Assembly: GCA_018524725.1 (NCBI GenBank)
Contig: JAEUWP010000523.1
Location: 62,001-126,000, forward strand
Direction of reading: 5' to 3'
Origin: Podaxis mareebaensis
Taxonomy: Eukaryota > Basidiomycota > Agaricomycetes > Agaricales > Agaricaceae
Length of the DNA stretch: 64,000 nt
Shown here: positions 36,815 through 51,704 of the stretch, piece by piece
Numbering within the stretch: position 1 is the stretch's first letter
How the letters are laid out: every line of letters begins with the position of its first letter
The notes under the pieces: generated by a model
What the model was told of the DNA's origin: nothing
Seen by the model: the letters and a program-made list of their open reading frames with translations, nothing else
The model's database searches: none
Translations under genes and position numbers: made by a program

Positions 36815-37936
36815 TTACGCAGCGACCTTCTTCGCTCTTGATGATGCAGGCTTACTTGCGGGTTTGCTCGCAGGCTTCGTCTTCGACTTTGGCTTCGCAG
36901 TTGTCGTGCCTGATTTCTTAGTCGTTGTCGCCGACGCCTTCTTGCCTCCAGCTACCGCAGCCTTCTTTGCCGGTGTCTTCTTCGCGGCAGCTTTGGCCTT
37001 TGCCGCAGGTGCTGTACCAGTTACAGCCTTAAAAATACACGTCAGCCCGATGGGACAACGTCGGCAAAGTGTGTGATACCACATACCTTCTTTGCAGAGC
37101 CCCGCTTTGTGGGCGCGGCAGTCTTCTTCGTCGACGAAGCAGCCCTGGGCTTGCCAGCAAGCGCCTTTTTGGGTGCAAGAGCCTTCTTGGTCATGGCAGC
37201 CTTCCCAGCACCCTTCGTGGCGCTTGCCTTGCCCGTGGTAGTCGCCTTCTTGCTAGTTCCCCTGCTGTTAGCCGATTTGGAAGGCGGTTTTGAATTCTGG
37301 GATAATCCGAGTTAAGCATCAATCAACAAACGTCATGCGCAACTCACCTCCTTAGAAGCACCGGATGTTTTGTTCTTGGGTGCAAGTTTAACTTTTCCAG
37401 AAGGTCCCTTGGGGAGCTGGAAAATACCATCCTCAGCGCCGGATGCGATGGCACGATTCAACTGAAACAGGTTGTTTCCAGTGACTTCGATCTTGTATTT
37501 CTCCTCCGCATACTATACCATGAGAACAGACGTCAACCCTCCCATCATGACAAGAACCAGGTTAACATACCTTCTTAATGATGCTTCTCGAGACACCCTG
37601 GCGGGCCTCGTCCTTGTGATCAATAATACACGCCTGCGAAGGATGGTGTGTTAGCCATCTATAGATAGAACATTATCAGACACGATGTACACATACCTTG
37701 ATGATCTCTTTCCATGAGGGTCTACCAGAGGCAACGGCGGTCTTAGCCTTACTGGTTCCGGAGGCTTTGGGTTTGGTGGTGCCAGCAGCGGCAGCTTTCT
37801 TGGTAGTCGTCTTCTTAGTCCCAGGTGCTTTCTTCTTGGTTTCCTTAGTCTTTCCCGGAGAAGCGGGAGCAGCAGTCTCAGCTACAGGAGTAGACTCCTT
37901 GATCTCAGCAGCAGGGGTAGGAGCGTCAGCAGCCAT
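36815..37936 (-). CDS. Linker histone H1 (copy A, 296 aa)
   Basis: Exons 37936-37697, 37633-37571, 37512-37348, 37296-37087 and 37027-36815. The globular winged-helix domain covers residues 74-135: RPSWKEIIK, ACIIDHKDEARQGVSRSIIKK, YAEEKYKIEVTGNN, LNRAIASGAEDG, FQLPKGPSGKVKLAPK. It is flanked by a Thr/Ala/Lys/Pro head and a long Lys/Ala tail containing SPGK and repeated SKPA units. This is the classical fungal H1, which binds nucleosomal linker DNA. Normal GT donors are used. A second H1 gene (41404-42645) lies 3.5 kb away in the opposite direction with matching intron positions. Confidence 0.95.
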
Positions 37937-38737
37937 AGTGATGGTCGAGAAGAGATGATGAGGTAGCCTGGGAGAGGGAGAAACTGCTAGGGTTAGCTCT
38001 GCGAGGAGTTGCAAAGTAGCAAATTTGAAAATACGGACGCGGAGGCCCGGAGGGCAAGTGTGCTTTCCTATTTAAACCTTCCGTCCCTCGAACGCGTCGC
38101 GTCGATAAATCAGATCACATGATCCTAATTCTCCCTCACTTGCAGGTGGCTGTGTCGACTTTCCTTGAGCAAGGGTGCCTAAACGGAAGTTTCCGGCACC
38201 CAGCGTCCAGCAGAGCAAGCACATCACGGTGCTTCCCACCTTGCCTCTCCCACACACCACGACGACGTTGCGACTGTCCACCTACCATCCGGCCTCGTTC
38301 ACTCTTTTCTTTCCCCGCCCACCCGCCCCTTACTCGCGTATTCCCACTCGCGCCACTCATAGATACCCCCAGTTCGCTGTACCGTACTCAGCTCATAATA
38401 CACTGTTTCATGCTTGCTCGTCAGTCTCATTCACAACCACCTCAGTGAGCACTTTTCAAACCCACAGAGTGAGACCCGCCCACCCAGCGGCTCCTCACTC
38501 TGTGGTCCGGTTCGCTAACGCGACCCTACAGCCCAACCCTCCTCAGTGCTCCCCTTCAATCCAGTGTGTGCGCAGACGAGGCTGGATGTTTGTTGATTTC
38601 TCTGCATGGCGCGTCTTGCGCACGCGTCACAACCACGTGAATAGATATGCAGGCGCGATTACTCGGACCCTGGTCCCTACTGTATCCAAGGTTCTGAGAT
38701 TTCAAAATTACACTACACAGCCCGTGTTGACATAGGT

Positions 38738-40771
38738 TTATGACAAGATAACAAACGACCCGTTGGGCTGGACCAACGCTCTAACTCCAGTGCCCACCCA
38801 GCCCTCGTCTTTTTCCTTGTGTTCATCGGTCGGGGTAACTCGGACATAGTCTTCATTGTGATCCCCATTCCCAATCTTCCCAACTGGCGGCCCTCGGACA
38901 ACCAGCAATCCAACCGGATCTCCTCCGTTCTCAACCTTATCATCCTCAATCCCAACCAATTTAGCCTCCACATTGACACTGGGCGGCCCAACATGCGCCC
39001 TCTTATCCTCACTGTCTCCTTGCGTAAAATCTTGCAGATCAAATGGATGCGAAGCCAGGACAGGTCCGGCGACAAGGGGGTGTGTGAAGGCGTTAACAAG
39101 GGGAACAGACAGCGCGACGCGAGCCGGGGTCATCAGAACTGCCGGCAATGATCCTGAATGGGGGCGGAAAATGAATTATTGACCCTGCACTTCAGAAATG
39201 GAACCCAGCATTCAATCACTCACCCCCACTGACGATGACTGCGCGCAACGTTGCTGCGGCGTCTCCAATAACCTTAGCTCTAGCGCCATCAAACACCAAC
39301 CTATCCCACAGACTGTCCCTCGTGATAAACCCATCAGCAACACCGGCAAGTTTGTGCCTCCTCGCAAATGGGAACAAGAAGAACGATTTGGCGGCCTTCT
39401 TCAAGATGTCTGTCACGACAGATTTGAGATGCCCTGGCTGAATAAAGAAAATTGTTGGGGACGGAATCGGGTATCTCTTAACAGCCATGATATCGGATGC
39501 ATCAACCTGGGGAACCGAATCTACGGCAGACCATCCATATTAGATTTGGGCGTTAACACAGCATCAGGAAAGGCTTACATCCATCCGCATGGTACATTTT
39601 GGAACTAGGCAATGTTGCGAAACTTGTACCTTCGTAGATCGCAGTGTAGGCAATGGTCCTTCCATACGCCGTGCTAAGCGAGAATGCCGAAACGAGGGTG
39701 TCCAATGGAGACAGTGCATGAGAGATCGGAAGCAGGCTACGGGTAGCGGCAACGCCAGCAGTCACGTTCTCGTGTGTCAGCTGGGCGGCTTGTAATTGAC
39801 CGGCCTCGTTGGAGAAGTACGACACTGTGAATACATCAGTGGGTTCTGCAAACATGAATGAGCTATGCCATGAAGGGAACTGTAGCGGATGGCATACCAG
39901 GAATCGGGCTGAGAATCTTCTCGACCTTGACGCCCTCACGTTCAACCTCGGAGAATTTGAGAATCCGGATGTTACTCGCGACGCTGGCTGAAGTCTGCGG
40001 ACTGATTTCTCCGACAACGATGATGGTATGGGTTCTCGAATTAGAGTTGGAAGCATAAATGCATTCAAGGACCCGAGGTACGATTTCTGCTGTCGCAATA
40101 ATAGCAGAGAACGGCTGGGCCTCGAAAACTTGTTTCAATAAATCCTGCGAGGTAAGAGTAGCAGAGATGACGGAATGTGATGCAAGAGCAAAATCGGCAA
40201 TGACGAACTCTACAGGCCGCCGTCAGATTTGAGAGAGTAATACAAGAGAAATGTTACGGACCAATGCCATCATTAAGCAGCAAAAGCACTTTAGACTCTC
40301 CTGGCTTGAGATTGGCAAGGCGGATAAGGCCAGTACCAAGGGCAGCAATGCGGTCCTGAAGACCTGCATTTGTGGCCTGATTTCGTCAGAACGAGAAACA
40401 AGCCCCAAAATGAACCCCCCACCTTGGTGGCCCAGAGTGTACGAGACGCCTCGGATTCCGGTTTAATGAAGTCCGCGAGAACAGCGACCTCCTTGCTCGG
40501 ACGCACAGGGAACTATAACAAGTAAGTGATTGAAAGGTACGCGGGTGACGTGTGCCCTCACTCTGCCCATCAGACCAGTTCCATAGTTCCTATACACGGC
40601 ACTCTCTCCTGGGTTGCGTGCACGTCCAACATCACTCTGCCTCCCAAGCAAGATTGGGTGGACCAATGGCTGAGGTTTGTAGAGGTTGTTGAGCAGAAAA
40701 GTTGTCGCCGCGATGAGGGCGAGGAGTATCGTAAGGTCGTCAGTGACAATATAATCCGAAATGCCAGGCAT
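38738..40771 (-). CDS. Divergent AMP-dependent synthetase/acyl-CoA-ligase-like membrane protein (568 aa)
   Basis: Seven exons: 40771-40562, 40512-40423, 40376-40262, 40209-39898, 39845-39579, 39520-39224, 39153-38738. After MPGISDY a hydrophobic helix (DDLTILLALIAATTFLL) suggests membrane anchoring. The fold resembles the N domain of long-chain acyl-CoA synthetases: HPILLGRQSDVGRARNPGES, LGTGLIRLANLKPGES, FVIADFALASHSVI, SAIIATAEIVP. But the AMP-binding P-loop (YTSGTTG) is replaced by YFSNEAGQLQAAQLTHEN, no YGxTE is seen, the GWxxTGD motif is reduced to GWVGTGVRAL, and the protein ends before the catalytic C-terminal domain. It is therefore likely inactive as a ligase or altered in function. 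The coding frame itself is intact and regularly spliced. Confidence 0.65.
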
Positions 40772-41403
40772 CGCTGAGCCGATACTCTTGTTCGCGTTCC
40801 GAGAGGCCTTCTGAGGACAGAAAAGCAGTGAGAGTTGTGGAGAGAAGTGGGCCGCTAGAGGTGTATGTGGGCACACTGCCCGATTAGGAAAAGAAGCTTG
40901 GCAAATTCCGAAAAGGCTTCGTCTAATTTCGAATCGACTGCTATCCTTCCTCTTCTCCTACCACCTCCACCTCTACCCAACTCACCCGTATCTTGCACTC
41001 CGAACTTACACTATGCTTGATATAAACTGGGTCTTCACGCCTGCCCAATTTTGCGCGACCCAAAGGCTTGCTTTGACCACTTTCTGGGACCCATGAGTGG
41101 ACTTGTGCACGAAACCGTTTAGATATCCCCAATGGCTGGCTCTCTTTCTCGAGGAATTTGCCACACACATCTACTGGACCCCCTGCTGCATCTAGATTAC
41201 CTTCTTATGCACTGACTACCAAGGGAGCTTCACTAGATTGGACTAGAAAGAATCGCGTCCGTGCGCATCTCTCTCCTCCACGTGACTGTCAGGAAGTGGC
41301 ACTGGGTTCTGGGACGAACAAACGGCTCACCATTGCCCTCCTTTCCCCTCTCCCTCATCCACACTTACTCCTCCCTGTCCAACTGATCCTGCCCCCGTCC
41401 CCA

Positions 41404-42645
41404 ATGCCTACTGCAACCAAAAAGACGACTACTAAGGCTTCTAACAAAGCCTCCGGAGCAGCGAACAAATCCCACCCCGCAGCTCACCCCACTTGGATCG
41501 AAATGATCAAGGTACGCGCCCATCCCGCCCTCCCTCACCCCCCATGCAGGCCCGGGAACAAACCTCATGTCTTTTCTACCCTTATCGCTCGCAGGAATGC
41601 ATCGTCGCGCACCCAGACGAAGCTCGGACTGGCGTCTCTCGACCGACTATCAAGAAGGCATGTCTCCCGAGTTCGTATCTCAACCTCCATATCTCAACCT
41701 TGTCTAGTTCGTCGAAAGCAAATACAAGATCGAGCTCAATGCTACCGCTGCCAGTCAGCTCAACCGTGCTATAACATCAGGTAGTGAGAAAGGCATCTTC
41801 CTGCTTCCCAAAGGTGCGGATAGTCAACCATGTTTGGTCGCATGCCTTCGGGTCCGAAGTATGTCCGCCTCTGGTAGGTCCCTCTGGGAAAGTCAAACTT
41901 GCGCCCAAGACTCGCACCGATGCCGCGAAGGAGGTTCGTTCATCTCCTCAACGTTTGACACGCCATACGCATGTTGACAATGATCCCATCACCCTGGCCC
42001 TCTGGTGATATCCCATGGACAGAATACTAAACCTATGGCTAGGAAACCTACAACCACGGCTAAACCGAAGGCTACTGCTAAACCTGCTGTTATGAAGAAG
42101 CCTGCCACTACTACTAAGGCTGGAACCAAGCCCAAGGCCGCTACGAAATTGGGCACCACTACCACGAAGAAATCTGCGACGGGTACCAACGTCAAGAAGG
42201 CGTCGGTCAAAAAGACTGCTGTGGCTTCAACCAAGAAGACAGCCTCCACTAAGAAGCCCGTCGCCGCTGCGAAGAAGACCGCAACAGCAAAGAAAGGTGC
42301 TACTAAGAAAGTCCGTACTCCGCCGTTCCGCTGTATTTTAATCGGTATGCTGATTGATGATGTTAACAGGCTGTGATTGGTGAAGCCAAAAAACCGGCCT
42401 CAAAGACCAAACCCAAGGCAGGGACTGCCGGTACAACAGCCAAAGCCAAAGCCAAACCAGCATCGGCCAAACCGACGTCAAGGCCCAAGTCGGTAACCAA
42501 GGCTAAGCCCGCGTCTAAAGCCAAACCGGCGTCCAAAGTCAAACCAGCATCTAAGTCAGAGAAGACAGAAGAGAAGGTACATGTCTTTGTATAACTGACG
42601 ACTGCCCTCCGTTGCTAACTGTGTACTCCGAAGACGGAAGCTTGA
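41404..42645 (+). CDS. Linker histone H1 (copy B, 279 aa)
   Basis: Exons 41404-41511, 41595-41657, 41708-41813, 41878-41933, 42023-42310, 42370-42576 and 42634-42645. Globular domain: HPTWIEMIK, ECIVAHPDEARTGVSRPTIKK, FVESKYKIELNATAASQ, LNRAITSGSEKG, FLLPKGPSGKVKLAPK; then a Lys/Ala/Thr tail with KPAS repeats. The first two introns sit exactly where those of H1 copy A do; the one after IKK (41658-41707) has a GC donor here but GT in copy A. The last exon (four codons with stop) is supported by a CTAAC branch site and AG; without that splice the frame ends at 42594. The two copies are clearly diverged, so the duplication is old. Confidence 0.92.
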
Positions 42646-42929
42646 GCCTGGACTGTCCGATTTACTTGCGTTTTGAGCGATGCCTCTCTATTTCAATTAT
42701 TTCTTTTTCGTTCGATGCTATTAGTCGTCCCGTTAGGTGTTGAGCTATTTCTCCCCTCTCTCCGAGTGATTATCTATTTGTACGATAGGGATTCGTTTGA
42801 GCTTGTTATAGGATGATGTTCCTGTTCCATATGATAATAGACTTTGAGTGACAGCAACTCGCTCATATCATCACACCCGTGACTTACCCACTTGCCCTGT
42901 GACTTCATACTTAACATGCACGCTGAACC

Positions 42930-45900
42930 ATGGCAGATAATCAAAACCAGATCAAAGATATAATATCACAGCTTCAATGCCCAGTCGATAGCCTCCAAGT
43001 CTTGCTCTCTTTGCTCGCCGCCCCCCTGCACAACCTTGGTATTCTTCCTCCACAGTTCCGCAAATACAATACAAACCCGCTCCCACCCCATTCCGTTAAC
43101 GTCCAAAAACACATCCCACCAATCCAACGCGCACTCCTGGAACACATCTTACCCACCTGGGATACAGTTCTTAGAGGCCACAAACCCAATGCGACCCATC
43201 TCGCAAAACAATACTTTTGTCCGGATGCATTCGTCAATGCGCTCCCTGTCTCGGGGGATCTCTCGATAAAGGCCTATGAAACAATACTCGCAGGAAAACT
43301 CAGTCACCACGGAATTCAAATCTTAGAAAGCCTAACAAGGGAGTACCCTGTAGACCGACTATGGACCGCGATCTTCGAAGGAACGACATCAGCTCTGCAG
43401 AATGAAGAAACGCAGAAAGACAAAGGCCTGGGGGTGAGGCTGTTAATATGGGAGGACTGTGTGAGAGACGTTGTCAGTGTTCCTGCAAAGGTTGCCAACG
43501 CAGTCGGAAATGTTGGGCGAGGTTTGGACGTCCCATCTGTGTTGGAGAACGGAACGTATCTGAACGAGGTCTGTAGAAGGGTTGAGGCCCTCGTTGAGAG
43601 ATCGTCCAAACAGTACATGCGGGGTGAGTTTGTCCCACTTGACTGGAAAAACTGTCCGTTGAACAGAAAGCCCCCGATACAGATTGGACGGGTTCTGTGA
43701 ACTACCTCGTCACAAAGCTCGTGAATGTTGGGGCTTTTCCTCCAAGTCCTCCAACGATCAGGTCTCAACCATCCTTTTGGCAAACCAACCTCCCCATCAT
43801 CCGCCAGAAACTAAGTGCCATTCCAGAACCTGAACCCTACAAGCTCGCGTGGCGGAAACTCGTCCTCAGTATACCATCGAGTCTGACCCTGCGGTCTATC
43901 CTTACATCTCTTTTCGCCTCCCTCAGGCCGATTGAGCCTCCCACTGATACCTCCGCTCCCAAACGAGCTCAAGTCAAACTGGAGGCTGAGTTGCTTTCCG
44001 CTACTCTGGGTGACTTAAATGAGGACGAAGATCAACTTTGGGAGAATGCTACGAGCCTGATCCTGAGTCGGGACTGGGAAGAGTCGTATGCTCGGATATT
44101 CCTATGTTGGCTTGGGGGGCCCAATAAGACCCGACGGATCAACATGAAGGGTATGCTTCCACCTGCCTTAGTATCAAATCCCGGTGCTGAATGCTCTTCA
44201 CTAGCCCTGAGAGCTTTCCTAGAGCTTGTCGTGGATGCATGGTCAAGTTCAGAGCACATCAAACATTCACTTTTGTCCCGCCATCGTTGTAAGTTACCGT
44301 CTTATATACAACGGTGCATTTTCTCTGACAGCGCATACAATTAGATCTCACGTCCCTCTTCCTCCTTGCTGCATCTTATTTCCCACCCAACTCGAAAGAT
44401 CTTGAAGCTGTAGTGTTCTCACCACTCTTCATGCAGGCCATAGGGACATATATCTCCCATCTGGATGCTTCCGTTAGACGATGTGGGATGCTCGTGGCGG
44501 AGGTCATCGCACAAATGACCAACAAAAAATTGGCCTTCGGTGAATGGGAAGGCGATGATTCTGGGAAACCTTGGTGTCGAAATATGAGGGAGTTGGTCAA
44601 AGAGAGGGACGTGGATGTCGACCTCGACGTCCTAAAAGATGTTTCGGACAACAAGGCCGAGGCCACCACTTCCGCAGAGGCAGAGACAGAGACTGCAGCT
44701 GCTGGGGATCCTGCCAACATTGAATCAATTACAACACCTGCCAAAGCAACATTTGTAACTCCTGAAGTAGGCTACGACTCCGACGATTCATTGATGGGAT
44801 ACGCTTCCCCACCTTCCTCACGTTCTGCCTCACCTACTCCATCCGAATTGGAGGAGATCGAGAAGGACCCAACACTTAATGTAGGTGTCAAGAAAGTACC
44901 GCGACCGGTATATCTTGCACAATTAGGTGATTTGATCAGAGGGACTGGGCCGAAACTTGGTTCTGATGAACCCCAAGAGGCTGATAAAATCGAGATGGCG
45001 TTGGATTGTGGGGAAGAATTAATCAGGAAGAAGAAGGGGTACGGAACTGAGCTCGGTGAGTCTTCTTTGATATCTCGTTGCAGGGTGTGCTCATGTGGTT
45101 GCAGAGGAAAACACTGTCAACCTTGTCTATGGCTTCCTTGCTTTGCATGATAACTTCGATCTACCAGGCTTCGACGAAAAGCGTCAGGGAGCACTGAATG
45201 CTCTCGTTGCCTGCGCTCCGAAGAAGGCTGCTCCGTGTGTACACTACTGAATCCAAGAGGTTTCCTCACTCATATAAGAACACAGGGCGTTGATTGAAGA
45301 ATTCTTCAAGAACCAGTACTCTGTCGACCAACGTTACGTTGCTCTCAATGCATTGGCAGTCGGGGCCAGGGAACTCGCTTCATTACCCGTTCCACCCTCG
45401 CGAGTACCCAAAGGAAAAACCAGCTTCCCAAGCAAGATGTTGCCTGGGCCACTGCATCAACGATATCTCACCGCGTCACAAGCAAACGCCACACTCCTAC
45501 CGCTCATGGTCGAAGATCTGAGCCGAAAGGCTATCGACAGAGGCAAAGAAGCAACGGAAGACAAAGTGCCCGAGATTGTACGTGAACGACGGCTTAAGAT
45601 CAACAAGGCTCCGACGATCACAGAGGTCAAATCTTCAGCGTCAGACGCGCTTGCCCGTCTCCGCTCGGTCAATGCCCCTCAGGTCAAAGAAACAACTTTC
45701 ACCGAGGTTGCAGCTGAATTCTTCATTGGGCCGCTCGTCAATCGCTTCTGGCTCTTCCTCCGCGACGAACAAACGAGAGAAGAGCGAACCTCACTAAGAG
45801 AAGGACGACAGAAATACCGTAGCGCCGGAACTGGCCTCGTTCTCAATCCACTCGTTCTTTCGCAATTCTTACGCACGTTGGCGGTACTAGTGAACGCCGC

Positions 45901-46321
45901 GCAGAACGCACCAGAGTGGTTAGCCATCCTCGCACCTGATAGCCTAGAACTTGCCGTCACAATCGGCACACGGCCAATTTCGCAGACGGAACTCGAAGAC
46001 GACGGCACCGAGGACCCTCGGGTGGAACGTGAAAGAAAAGAAGCCGCTGTTCTTACTGCGGCGTTAGAACTCTCCCTGATTGTATTAGACGGCTGTATCG
46101 AACTAGATGGGGGCAAATCATTGGGACTCGAACATACGAATTTGTTGATGGGGACCGGTGAATGGGCTGGAGCTGTGTTTTCTAGGTTGGAGAGGGGGTT
46201 GAGAGTGGAGGGTGGTGGTGGGCTGAATGAGGCAAAGCTGCAGAGGGCCGCCGCGGGGGTCTTGTTGAAGGTGGACGAGCTGACATCAAGATGGAGGAGG
46301 TCTATGATAGACACCCGATGA
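42930..46321 (+). CDS. TEL2: TEL2, telomere length regulation protein / TTT complex subunit
   Basis: Six exons: 42930-43623, 43683-44150, 44205-44288, 44345-45055, 45105-45234, 45286-46321; 1040 aa. The protein is an all-helical HEAT-like solenoid. The Telomere_reg-2 core is readable: LVYGFLALHDNFDLPGF, ALIEEFFKNQYSVDQRYVAL, NALAVGARELA, and later EFFIGPLVNRFW. A charged Ser/Pro linker (DSDDSLMGYASPPSS) in the centre matches the region where CK2 phosphosites lie in homologues. With TTI1/TTI2 the protein stabilises PIKK kinases (ATM, ATR, TOR). The final 85 bp are copied downstream at 48742-48828 as part of a tandem duplication. Confidence 0.92.
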
Positions 46322-46694
46322 TTGCTATACACAAGGGGATGATTAGTGGAAGTGGCGACCGTTCGAGGCTGGACTGTTAGTTGTACTTCCTCCAATGCTT
46401 GTAAACTTAATTCCAAGAGACGAAGGACACCCAGCACTAAGATTGAACCTGCCTACATGGATTGTCCCCCCAATGCCGAACCCGGCGAAGATTTGAAGGG
46501 ATGGTGCTTCATCTCAGTTTTAAACCTCTTTGCTCGTCCTACGTGAGTATATGATTGTGCACATTTGATCTGAAAACAACCGCCAGTAATAAGACAGAAT
46601 CGTATTCTTGACAGGAACTGCATTCAATATTCATCCATAAGGCCTCGATAATAGGGGCCCTAGTACCTATAATTTACCCTTGAGATGTAAGTGG

Positions 46695-48302
<1,608 letters not shown>

Positions 48303-48353
48303 ACTATGATTGAGTCGGGAAAAGATAGAGTGTCGATAATTGATAATCCTTGA

Positions 48354-48362
48354 CCCTATACA
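48354..48362 (-). promoter_or_regulatory. Degenerate TATA-like element of AKR copy 1
   Basis: On the minus strand TGTATAGGG lies about 52-60 nt upstream of the AKR start, where the duplicate has TATATAAGG. The intact gene therefore has the poorer TATA box. Confidence 0.45.
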
Positions 48363-48741
48363 TTGGTGCTGGAGATCTCACGGATGGCATCATTCAAATG
48401 TGATTATTAAACACTGAAGGAAGGTGAACTCGCATGGGAATTCGAAAGCTTATATTGGGTAGTTGAAGCCTTCTGAAATGACCCGAGAGGGGGTCTTAGA
48501 AATCAGTCCAGTGCTCGTACGGAGGGATCCACCCGCCGAGGTTCATTGCCTTCGCCCTTTTGCCATATCCTTGAACCAATATGGGAGATGTTTCTTCCAC
48601 ATGCGACCGCCAAGTCTTTGATGAACCTCCAAAAGTCGGTGATTTAAGTTGTGTGCAAGACTGTACGCTGAGCTTTAGGTCACAGACTTACGTGCTGCTG
48701 GTATTGAACTTCAGGGTGCAAGCAATTCGGGTGTTCTGATT

Positions 48742-48828
48742 AAGCTGCAAAGGGCCGCCGCGGGTGTCTTGTTGAAGGTGGACGAGCTGACATCAAGATG
48801 GAAGAGGTCCATGATTGACACCCGATGA
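48742..48828 (+). pseudogene. Duplicated 3' fragment of TEL2
   Basis: This is the last 28 codons of TEL2 and the stop, read as KLQRAAAGVLLKVDELTSRWKRSMIDTR. It lacks all upstream coding sequence and is a passive passenger of the tandem duplication. One amino-acid change (R to K before RSM) distinguishes it from the parent. Confidence 0.92.
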
Positions 48829-49109
48829 TTACTACACATACACAAGGGGGTGTTTAGTGGAAGTGATGATCATTCGAGGCTGGACTGTCAGCTGTACTTC
48901 ATTCAATGCTTGTAAACCTTATCCCAAGAGACGAAGGACACCCGGCGCTAAGATTGAACCTGCCCACATGGATTGTTTTCCTCAACGCCGAGCTCACCGA
49001 AGATTTAAAGAGATGGTACTTCGCCTCAATTTTGAACCTCTTCGCTCGTTCTATGCGAGTGCGACTGTGCATATTCGATCTGAAGAAATGGTCATTCTCA
49101 ATACAACAG

Positions 49110-49560
49110 AATGGCTATTTTGACAACAGTCTCATTCATAAGGTTTGGATCATTCTGCAATGGTCTCCATTTTTGCGAGTGTCACCAGACTCCTTAAATA
49201 TCGGGGAGCCCTTTCAAGGAGGTAGATTTAGAGGCAGGAGCTCACGGGTAGTGCAGGGGGTCATGATACTGCGGCCCATTTCTTCCTCAAGATCGCCGGA
49301 TTACCTGGAATTGACTGGCCGGAAGCGTTTGACTTACATAGCTTCGGTGATCTACTTGGTTACGTTTGTGTTAACTTCCATGCTCACTGTTGCGTTGTCT
49401 CGCAGCTATCCCATCTGATACATCAAGGTGCACGACACCTTCGCCGGTTCTGATCACCGGTTGAATCTGTCGCGGAATACACGGCTGAATCGATGCTTTC
49501 CTGGTTCGCGTTCTGGTATTCTTTTTATTGATTCCTAGAGGGCAGAGGCCTCTAGTGTCT
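49110..49560. other. Extra segment present only in duplication unit 2
   Basis: Unit 1 has roughly 90 bp between its TEL2-flank part and the AKR stop (46590-46690), whereas unit 2 has about 450 bp here. No terminal repeats or transposase were recognised. One frame reads FLKIAGLPGIDWPEAF before stops, suggesting a relic of an unknown gene. Confidence 0.45.
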
Positions 49561-49587
49561 TACAATTTACAGTCGAGACGTAAATGG

Positions 49588-51193
<1,606 letters not shown>

Positions 51194-51244
51194 ACTACGA
51201 TAGAGTCGGGAAAAGATAGGGTGCTGGTAACCGATAATCCTTGG

Positions 51245-51253
51245 CCTTATATA
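51245..51253 (-). promoter_or_regulatory. TATA box of AKR copy 2
   Basis: TATATAAGG on the minus strand, about 52 nt upstream of the pseudogene start. It is a good consensus retained by the copy whose reading frame is broken. Confidence 0.55.
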
Positions 51254-51704
51254 CTAGTGTTGGAAATCTCACAGATGGCATCATTCAAATGATAATTTTG
51301 GTGACCATTGAGCATTGGAGGAGATAAATCCGCATTGCAGTTCGCAAGCTTGCGATTGGGTAATTGAAGGCTTCTGGAGTAACCCAGGATGTCGTAGAAA
51401 TCAGCGCAATGCTCGTACGGAGGAATCCACCCGCCGAGGTTCATTGCCTTCGCCCTGTTGGCATATCCTTGAACCAATATGAGGGATGCTTCTCTCACAT
51501 GCGGCGTTTGAGTTGTTTGCAAGACTGTGCGCTGAGCTTTAAGTCACAGAGTTATGTGCTGCTGGTATTGAACTTCAAGGTGCAAACAATTCGGATGTTC
51601 TGATTGGTTACGAACAACTTTGGTTCACGTGATCCCGAATTTGTCCCGGCGAGTCTCGTCGGACAGTACAACCTACGCACTCGTCGTCGCTAACAGCACC
51701 CGCC

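Noticed and set aside
36864..37315. Hydrophobic open frames antisense to H1 copy A
   Set aside because: They are the reverse complement of Lys/Ala codons (AAG/GCC), which always gives Leu/Phe/Gly-rich frames.
38175..38735. 186-codon open frame on + between H1 copy A and the ligase-like gene
   Set aside because: Composition is that of a CT-rich leader (Ser/Pro/Thr/His/Arg), there is no domain, and it sits in the promoter region of H1 copy A; probably fortuitous.
40872..41403. Possible small gene between the ligase-like start and H1 copy B
   Set aside because: Only short overlapping frames are seen; this is better read as the divergent promoter region of the two genes.
48906..49418. 170-codon open frame on + in duplication unit 2
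   Set aside because: The matching stretch of unit 1 does not keep the frame, so it is not under coding constraint.
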